Below are positions 7,118 to 12,613 of a stretch of 18,675 nucleotides of DNA, piece after piece. Numbering within the stretch: position 1 is the stretch's first letter; each line of letters opens with the position of its first letter. The notes below the pieces were generated by a model. The model worked only from the letters and a program-made list of their open reading frames with translations, was not told the origin of the DNA and searched no databases. The position numbers and the translations under genes were made by a program. This DNA is from an uncultured Ruminococcus sp. (GTDB lineage Bacteria; Bacillota; Clostridia; Oscillospirales; Acutalibacteraceae): the NCBI GenBank assembly GCA_902773165.1, contig CACYDO010000046.1, positions 1 through 18,675 on the forward strand. The letters run 5' to 3'.

Positions 7118-9115
7118 TTATTTGCTTTTCTGCTGAAAATATGCGTCAAGCATTGCCTTCGCCGTATTCATCGAATACTTTCCGTTGCCGCCATGCTCGA
7201 TAACTACCGCCAATGCTACCTGCGGATTATCGTAAGGTGCAAAAGCGATAAACGTAACGTTATCTGTTCCTATATTCTCCGCAGTTCCCGTTTTAGCTGC
7301 GATCGGTATTTTATACTTTGCAAAAACGTCCTTAGCCGTACCGGAAGTTGCTACCTTGCGCATACCCGACTTTACGGTTTTTATATTTTCAGAAGATACG
7401 CCTGCTGTTTCGACTACCTCCGGCTGCTTGCTGTTGTCAAGTATCACATCTGTTTTAGTATAATCCGTGATCTTATCAACAAAATGAGTGCGAAGTCTTA
7501 CTCCGTCATTCGCAATCGTCGCGGCATATGTAGCAAGCTGTATCGGAGTAAACGCATTATCAGACTGACCGATCGCCGCCTGACACGTATTTCCTTCAAA
7601 CCAGGTTTCCGAATCTCTTCCTGCGAGAATACCGCGGCTTTCGTATATCTCTATACCCGTATTAACGCCAAGACCGAATCTCTCTGCATAGAAATCCATA
7701 GATTCAATACCCAGCCTTCTGCCAACCTCTGCGAAATAGTAGTTACAGGAATCTCTCAGAGCGTCCTCAACATTTTCCGAGCTGTGGTAGCCCATACAGC
7801 GGATAATATCATTCTTATAATAATCGTAATTCTGACTGCAAAAAATAGTAGAGCTTTTATTTATTACTCCCTCTTCCAGCCCTGCCGCAGCAACGCACGG
7901 CTTAAACGTAGACCCGACGATAAAATTACCCGTGAGCGCTCTGTCAAACATCGGAAGAGTGGGGTCTCCTGCAAGCTTTTCGTAATATTTATCGTCCTCT
8001 GCGTATTTTTGCAGATCAAATGAAGGGTACGTCGAGCATGCAAGAACAGAAAAGTCATTTACATCTATCATAACAGCAGCACCGGCAATACAGTCGGAAT
8101 AAGCCTGTCCTGCTTCTTTTACATTTTTTTCAAGAGCCTTGTTCGTTGCTTCCTGCAATTTTGAATCTATCGTCAGATAAACGGCGTTACCCGGAACAGC
8201 CCTGACAGTTTCCTTTTCGTCAACTATCGTTCCGTCAGACTTCTTTGTTATCATTTTTTCTCCGTCAACTCCGCGCAGATATTCCTCCAAAGAAGACTCG
8301 ATGCCGCTTTTGCCAATTGTATCTTCAAGAGTATAGCCGTCGTTTTTCAGCTCTTCATACTCCTCCTGAGATATCGCGCCTACTGTACCTATAATATGCG
8401 GAATCAGAGTACTCTCTTTGTAATATCTGACAAAGGTGCTTGAACACTCCACACCGGGAAAGCCCTGAGAATTTTCCAGAACTATCGCGATCATATCGCG
8501 GCTGATATTCTCAGCAAATTTATACGGCACAGAGTTTGAATATCCCTTAAACTCCATGTTATAGCGAACGCTTACAATGTCGCGCAGCTGCTTTTTTGTG
8601 TAGCTGCTTTCTTCAAGATCAAATCGCTCTTTAAAAGCCGCCATACAATCCTCTGCCGTTGCGTACTTATTCATATCGAGCATACTCTTGCTTTTTATGA
8701 AATCAATAGTATCCTCATTACCTTCCTCAAAACAATATTTTCCATTACTATCTATATATATCGGCAATGCGTCTATCCATTTTTCGCGTCTTAATTCCAT
8801 CAGATCAATAAGCTTATGGATAACCTCGTTTTCCGTACCTTCCTTCATATAAAGCTTATTGAAAATTATATTATAACCTGCGTCATTTACAGCAAGCTCT
8901 TTTCCGTTTCGGTCAAGTATCTCTCCGCGCCCTGCGTGGGTAGTCATTGTATAGGAGGTGCTTGAAAGCTCCTCTTCCTGATAATCGTCGTTTTTGATGA
9001 TCTGCCATGAAAAGAGCCTTACAGCAAATACAGCAAACATTGCTACTGTCATGAGCGCACATATAGCAGCACGCACGCTGCTTGTCGAGCTGTTTTTTTC
9101 CTCTGCCCTTTTCAC
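7118..9115 (-). CDS. mrdA: Penicillin-binding protein 2 (class B transpeptidase)
   Basis: PBP2 cross-links peptidoglycan during side-wall elongation, working with RodA and the MreBCD complex at the outer membrane face. This copy has 665 residues: a membrane helix (about 15-36), an N-terminal pedestal domain with AGRGEILDRNG (about 61-71), and a transpeptidase domain with STFK (Ser402 nucleophile, Lys405), SCN (456-458) and KTG (608-610). I place the start at GTG 9115-9113 because AGAGGTG (9128-9122) lies exactly six bases upstream. The in-frame GTG at 9124 would overlap that ribosome binding site. The gene sits directly after mreD, 154 bases away, as in many mre operons; no rodA gene is in the window. 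Confidence 0.95.
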   Translation of the reverse strand: MKRAEEKNSSTSSVRAAICALMTVAMFAVFAVRLFSWQIIKNDDYQEEELSSTSYTMTTHAGRGEILDRNGKELAVNDAGYNIIFNKLYMKEGTENEVIHKLIDLMELRREKWIDALPIYIDSNGKYCFEEGNEDTIDFIKSKSMLDMNKYATAEDCMAAFKERFDLEESSYTKKQLRDIVSVRYNMEFKGYSNSVPYKFAENISRDMIAIVLENSQGFPGVECSSTFVRYYKESTLIPHIIGTVGAISQEEYEELKNDGYTLEDTIGKSGIESSLEEYLRGVDGEKMITKKSDGTIVDEKETVRAVPGNAVYLTIDSKLQEATNKALEKNVKEAGQAYSDCIAGAAVMIDVNDFSVLACSTYPSFDLQKYAEDDKYYEKLAGDPTLPMFDRALTGNFIVGSTFKPCVAAAGLEEGVINKSSTIFCSQNYDYYKNDIIRCMGYHSSENVEDALRDSCNYYFAEVGRRLGIESMDFYAERFGLGVNTGIEIYESRGILAGRDSETWFEGNTCQAAIGQSDNAFTPIQLATYAATIANDGVRLRTHFVDKITDYTKTDVILDNSKQPEVVETAGVSSENIKTVKSGMRKVATSGTAKDVFAKYKIPIAAKTGTAENIGTDNVTFIAFAPYDNPQVALAVVIEHGGNGKYSMNTAKAMLDAYFQQKSK

Positions 9116-9269
9116 TTTTTTCACCTCTTTGCATTATTATACTTTGCAGTGTGCCTTTGTTATCCGGCTTTTGTGAAAAATATCCGGACAAAAACCTTCA
9201 GCAGAGCTTATCATAAAGTTTTACAATGATGTTAAACCGGTTAATTGCCTCATTAATAATGGTTCGTAA

Positions 9270-9866
9270 TCAAATATCAGCCTTCTTCGCTCTGCGGCGG
9301 CTTGCACCTGAACGCTGCGAAGGCGGCACACGTTTTCTTTTCTTTACCTTTATTTTTCTTTTCTCACGGCGGAACGTCTTTGAAACGCCATATGTCAGCG
9401 CATACACAACAGGAGTTACCGCCCATGTGTACAGCATTCTCATAACGTAATGCTCCTTAAATATCTCAAAGACACCGTCATACTGCCTGATGTAGCAGAA
9501 AATAAAAAATTTCAGCGCGATCACCGCGACAGAAGCCGCTGCGCTGTACAGCAGCACAAGGTAAATATTATTTTTAATATACTTATCGTTCCAGCTTGAT
9601 TCGTAATAGCATATGAAACCCAGAATGACAGAAGTAAGCCCCATCACGCCGCCCGAACCTGCGTCTATTACAAGTCCGCAGAATACGCCGAAAAAAAGCG
9701 AAAAGAACGGCATCTCAAACGCCGCTGCCGAAACTGCGGCAGAAACAAGCAGCAAGGGCTTCGCAAGATATATCTCCGGCAGAAGACCGGTTGTTCCTTC
9801 GATTATTGAAAGAAGGAATATTTCCAACGCGTAAAGCGCATATCGGTAATACTTGCGCGGTATCAA
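9270..9866 (-). CDS. mreD: Rod shape-determining protein MreD
   Basis: This is a 198-residue polytopic membrane protein with about six hydrophobic segments (roughly 7-24, 34-50, 54-69, 74-88, 101-125 and 143-161), matching MreD in length, topology and place between mreC and pbp2. The GLVIDAGSGGVMGL stretch (64-77) is the usual semi-conserved MreD signature region. MreD links the MreB filament and MreC to the elongation machinery in the membrane. The C-terminal tail (164-198) is unusually long and strongly basic, with many Lys/Arg in a row, and probably lies in the cytoplasm. The start is TTG with GAGGTG five bases upstream; no ATG is available nearby. A 354 bp gap, instead of the usual tight junction, separates it from mreC. 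Confidence 0.9.
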   Translation of the reverse strand: MIPRKYYRYALYALEIFLLSIIEGTTGLLPEIYLAKPLLLVSAAVSAAAFEMPFFSLFFGVFCGLVIDAGSGGVMGLTSVILGFICYYESSWNDKYIKNNIYLVLLYSAAASVAVIALKFFIFCYIRQYDGVFEIFKEHYVMRMLYTWAVTPVVYALTYGVSKTFRREKRKIKVKKRKRVPPSQRSGASRRRAKKADI

Positions 9867-9886
9867 ATGCTCACCTCTTTGGTCGG

Positions 9887-9902
9887 GTCGGTATGCACCG
9901 AC
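9887..9902 (-). promoter_or_regulatory. Hairpin just upstream of the mreD ribosome binding site
   Basis: GTCGGT and ACCGAC form a perfect 6 bp stem with a four-base loop, ending about nine bases before the mreD GAGGTG. There is no U-tract, so it is not a terminator. It competes with a longer-range pairing to 9962-9968. Confidence 0.45.
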
Positions 9903-9988
9903 AGGCAGTTCCGGTCGGACTTTATTGCGGCAATTAATTGGTCGCCGCGCCGCCGGTTTAGTGTCGGTATTTTAACCTTACTTTTAAA

Positions 9989-10018
9989 TTTATACTATTC
10001 TTTATTGTATAACTACAA
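9989..10018 (-). promoter_or_regulatory. Possible internal promoter for mreD-mrdA (TTGTAG-18-TATAAA)
   Basis: On the minus strand TTGTAG (10018-10013) and TATAAA (9994-9989) are 18 bases apart. A start near 9982 would give mreD a leader of about 115 nt. The match is fair, not strong, and the surrounding DNA is AT-rich. Confidence 0.35.
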
Positions 10019-10146
10019 TAATTATGTTTTAATATAGAAAGTGGAAATCGAGTTAATACAAAAAACTCCACTCTCAACACTCCAAACTCCAAACTAACAT
10101 ATCGTATAGGAAAAGAACTATATTGTTAACTATAATTCATCGCTTT

Positions 10147-10165
10147 GAGCTTTAATTTAAAGCTC
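10147..10165. repeat. Perfect palindrome, 9 bp arms
   Basis: GAGCTTTAA, one base, TTAAAGCTC: a perfect inverted repeat 56 bases after the mreC stop. No T-run follows on the minus strand, so it is not an obvious terminator. It could be an operator or the relic of an inserted element. Confidence 0.6.
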
Positions 10166-10220
10166 CTACAGCCCATCGCTCCCACACTCAAAAGCCGAAA
10201 ACGCGGAGACCAACTAATTG

Positions 10221-11111
10221 TCACTGCGAAACCGCATCGGAACTGCCTCCGGGCGCTTGCCCGGCGGAACCGCCTCCGGGCGCTTGCCCGGCAATAACGC
10301 CCTGCCCCTCGAACGAGGTTATTACAACTACATCGGAAACAGTCCGAAGATCGCAGTAAGGCTGAATTACAGCGTAAGGCGTTGTATCGTACTCATTGTA
10401 ATCCAGCTTTGTCACCTTGCCTATAACGATATCGGCAGGATAAACACCGCCTACTCCCGTTGTAATAACGATATCATTTTCTGCAATTTTATTATCCGCA
10501 GAAATGACCGAAAGCACAAGCTGACCCTTATCGCTGAAAGCAGCGCTTCCGGTAGCTATTCCGCTGTCATGCGTTTTCTGATCCATAGCGCCGACCTTTG
10601 CGTCGGGTGAAAGCAGCGTTGTAACACGGCTTGTAGTAACGCTGACATCGCTTACCCAGCCCACCAATCCGCTGTCTGTTATAACGGGATCGCCTGTTTT
10701 TACGTCATCGTGGCTGCCCTTGTCGATAGTAAATCCGTAAAAATCATCGTTCGGATCTCTTCTTATAACAGTTGCAACGGCAATGCTGTAATCGGGGTGA
10801 TCTTCTTTTATCCCGTAATATTTGCGAAGGACTTCGTTTTCTTTTTTTATATCGTCGTAGTCGATAACACGGCTGAGAAGATCGTTTATTTCGCTTTGAA
10901 GCTGTTCGTTTTCGGCAATAAGCTCTTCCCTGGATCTTCCGTTAGACGGATCATCTGCGGCAGCAGCCGTAAGCTGAGCAAAGGGTTTACCGATAGTCGT
11001 GTAGAGATCGACAAAAATATTTCTGTCAACAGCCGCTGTAACGGCAGCCGTGACCAACAAAACCACAAGAGTTGTGGTAAGTATCTTTTTTACGTAGCCT
11101 TTTTCCTTCAT
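10221..11111 (-). CDS. mreC: Rod shape-determining protein MreC
   Basis: MreC is a bitopic membrane protein whose outer part forms filaments and activates the PBP2-RodA elongation pair. Here it has 296 residues: a short cytoplasmic start, a membrane helix (about 9-29), a dimerising coiled coil rich in Glu/Asn/Leu (58-97), and the beta-barrel domain (about 108-265) with the DFYGFTIDKGSHDDVKTGDPVI stretch typical of MreC (122-144). The C-terminus (270-296) is a Gly/Ala/Pro/Ser tail made by a two-copy nine-residue repeat, GQAPGG, which is not part of the conserved fold. The ATG is preceded by AGAGG seven bases upstream. It lies 47 bases after mreB in the same transcript, while mreD is displaced by a 354 bp gap. 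Confidence 0.95.
   Translation of the reverse strand: MKEKGYVKKILTTTLVVLLVTAAVTAAVDRNIFVDLYTTIGKPFAQLTAAAADDPSNGRSREELIAENEQLQSEINDLLSRVIDYDDIKKENEVLRKYYGIKEDHPDYSIAVATVIRRDPNDDFYGFTIDKGSHDDVKTGDPVITDSGLVGWVSDVSVTTSRVTTLLSPDAKVGAMDQKTHDSGIATGSAAFSDKGQLVLSVISADNKIAENDIVITTGVGGVYPADIVIGKVTKLDYNEYDTTPYAVIQPYCDLRTVSDVVVITSFEGQGVIAGQAPGGGSAGQAPGGSSDAVSQ
10239..10292. repeat. Two-copy 27 bp tandem repeat at the 3' end of mreC
   Basis: Units at 10239-10265 and 10266-10292 differ at a single base (T or C). Each contains the hairpin CCGGGC-GCTT-GCCCGG and encodes the nonapeptide AGQAPGG(G/S)S at MreC residues 274-291. The GC content is far above the surroundings. Confidence 0.85.
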
Positions 11112-11158
11112 TTTCTGACCTCTTTATGCCGAAGCTTCGGGAAATTATGCATGTTATA

Positions 11159-12163
11159 TCATTCATAATCTCCGAAATAATCCTGATCCTCCGTCATTTC
11201 GAGGCGCTTGCCCGTACCGAGAACAACGCAGTCGAGCGGATTTTCCGCTACATAAACAGGAATATTGGTTTCACGCGATATAAGCTTATCAAGTCCGCGG
11301 ATAAGAGCGCCGCCGCCTGTAAGAACTATTCCCTTATCGAGAATATCGGCGCAAAGCTCCGGAGGAGTCTGCTCAAGCGTCTGCTTAACAGCGTCGATAA
11401 TAATAGCGAACGAATCAGTAAGAGCGTCCCTGATCTCGGCAGGCGTAACTGAGATAGTCAGCGGCATACCGTCGGCGAGATTTCTGCCCTTGATCTCCAT
11501 AGGCTGTTCGTTTTCGTAGGGAAACGCCGATCCGATAAGAATTTTAACGTCCTCAGCAGTTCTCTCGCCGATAGAAACGTTGTGGTTCTTTTTGATAAAA
11601 GCGATTATCGCCTCGTCAAACTTATCTCCGGCAACTCTGACAGAGCAGGAATGAACGATATCTCCGTAGCTGATAACAGCAACCTCGCTTGTGCCGCCGC
11701 CAATATCTACGACCATAGAGCCTACAGCTTCAAAAACCGGCAGATTTGCGCCCAAAGCCGCCGCCATAGGCTCTTCCATCAGCTCGATATTTCTGCCGCC
11801 TGCGCTTTCGGCTGCGTCTTCAACAGCTCTGCGCTCGACCTCGGTAACGCCGGAAGGAAGTGCAATAACGATTTTCGGGTGACTGAAAACACCTGTATGC
11901 GTCGTGCTTCTGATAAATCTTTCCAACATAGTGGCGGTTATATCGAAGTCGGCGATAACGCCGTCACGCAGAGGTCTTACCGCAATGATAGAACCGGGAG
12001 TACGTCCAAGCATATCCTTAGCCTGTGTACCCACGGCAAGAACGTCGTCATTTCTGGTATCCACAGCGACAACAGAAGGCTCTCTCATCACCACGCCTTT
12101 TCCTTTGAGGTAAACAAGAGTATTAGCCGTGCCAAGGTCAATTCCGATATCTCTTGCAAACAT
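11159..12163 (-). CDS. mreB: Rod shape-determining protein MreB (bacterial actin)
   Basis: MreB is an actin-like ATPase that forms membrane-bound filaments guiding side-wall synthesis. The 334-residue sequence is full length and shows the nucleotide-binding motifs: phosphate-1 DIGIDLGTANT (5-15), phosphate-2 VVDIGGGTSE (151-160), and the adenosine motif LTGGGALI (281-288). EEPMAAALGA (130-139) is also typical. The ATG has AAGGA sequences upstream. It is the first gene of the minus-strand cell-shape cluster, driven by a strong promoter about 120 bases upstream, and it diverges from secA across a 450 bp region. Nothing unusual is seen in the protein. Confidence 0.98.
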   Translation of the reverse strand: MFARDIGIDLGTANTLVYLKGKGVVMREPSVVAVDTRNDDVLAVGTQAKDMLGRTPGSIIAVRPLRDGVIADFDITATMLERFIRSTTHTGVFSHPKIVIALPSGVTEVERRAVEDAAESAGGRNIELMEEPMAAALGANLPVFEAVGSMVVDIGGGTSEVAVISYGDIVHSCSVRVAGDKFDEAIIAFIKKNHNVSIGERTAEDVKILIGSAFPYENEQPMEIKGRNLADGMPLTISVTPAEIRDALTDSFAIIIDAVKQTLEQTPPELCADILDKGIVLTGGGALIRGLDKLISRETNIPVYVAENPLDCVVLGTGKRLEMTEDQDYFGDYE

Positions 12164-12280
12164 TTCCTATCTTTCCTTTCAAGATCATATATTCAAACTG
12201 ATTTTAGCACACCGCAAAGAATTACACGGCTGTTTTCAGTCATTACACAAGTGTCTTTAAAAAATTACATTCATGTATCT

Positions 12281-12309
12281 ATTATAAACCAAATCTCTCA
12301 ATAGTACAA
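12281..12309 (-). promoter_or_regulatory. Promoter of the mreB operon (TTGTAC-17-TATAAT)
   Basis: On the minus strand TTGTAC (12309-12304) and consensus TATAAT (12286-12281) are separated by the ideal 17 bases. Transcription would start near 12275, leaving a leader of about 110 nt. An AT-rich palindrome lies just upstream of the -35 box. Confidence 0.75.
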
Positions 12310-12319
12310 GTAATAAAAC

Positions 12320-12338
12320 GAAATTTTACAAAAATTTC
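12320..12338. repeat. AT-rich palindrome upstream of the mreB promoter
   Basis: GAAATTTT, three bases, AAAATTTC: perfect 8 bp arms placed about 45-63 bases upstream of the predicted mreB transcription start. It could be an operator or an UP-element-like A/T tract for RNA polymerase. Confidence 0.5.
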
Positions 12339-12510
12339 CCGGCAAGTACCAACAGGCAGGCAAACGCTTGTATAAGACCATTTCGGCTGCAAAAAATAAA
12401 CATATTTTTTACTTAGTTGCCGCATTAATAAGTTAAACTATAGATCAACTAACAAAATAATGAACGAGATGTAAACAAATAAACAAATCAAAAAAATATC
12501 AAAATAATTA

Positions 12511-12539
12511 GTGATTTTTTTTTGATTATGTGGTACAAT
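12511..12539 (+). promoter_or_regulatory. secA promoter with extended -10 (GTGATT-17-TGGTACAAT)
   Basis: TACAAT at 12534-12539 is preceded by TGG, an extended -10 element, and by GTGATT at 12511-12516 with 17 bases between. A run of T lies in the spacer. The start near 12546 gives a leader of about 68 nt containing a weak 7 bp hairpin (arms about 12553-12559 and 12581-12587). Confidence 0.6.
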
Positions 12540-12613
12540 TAGTGTAGGTATGTATGGAGTAAAATAACTATTAATATAACTCCGTAAAAAATGAATTAAT
12601 GAGGTGATTAATC

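Larger units (their letters stand above)
9867..10220. other. 354 bp non-coding interruption between mreC and mreD
   Basis: No reading frame is credible on either strand. Moving with minus-strand transcription, it holds a perfect palindrome (10147-10165), a degenerate ACTCCAA-type repeat run (10070-10096), a promoter-like pair (10018-9989), and a GC-rich leader (9968-9887) with competing stems just before the mreD ribosome binding site. Base composition switches sharply from AT-rich (about 9970-10160) to GC-rich (about 9885-9960). Confidence 0.75.
12164..12613. other. 450 bp divergent regulatory region between mreB and secA
   Basis: No gene is seen. It holds the mreB promoter (12309-12281), the palindrome at 12320-12338, and the secA promoter (12511-12539) with its 70 nt leader. 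The stretch 12340-12510 is A-rich on the plus strand with no strong inverted repeat. Confidence 0.75.

Noticed and set aside
7193..8023. Plus-strand open frame of 276 codons inside mrdA
   Set aside because: It is antisense to the conserved transpeptidase domain, with Arg/Cys-rich shadow composition.
9129..9164. TATAAT on the minus strand (9141-9136) upstream of mrdA
   Set aside because: No -35 box lies at a suitable distance, and the predicted start would fall at the ribosome binding site.
9887..9902. Terminator between mreC and mreD
   Set aside because: The stem is only 6 bp and no U-run follows on the minus strand; the mreD ribosome binding site comes next.
10070..10096. CRISPR-like or satellite repeat array
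   Set aside because: The ACTCCAA units are short, degenerate and few, with no spacer structure.
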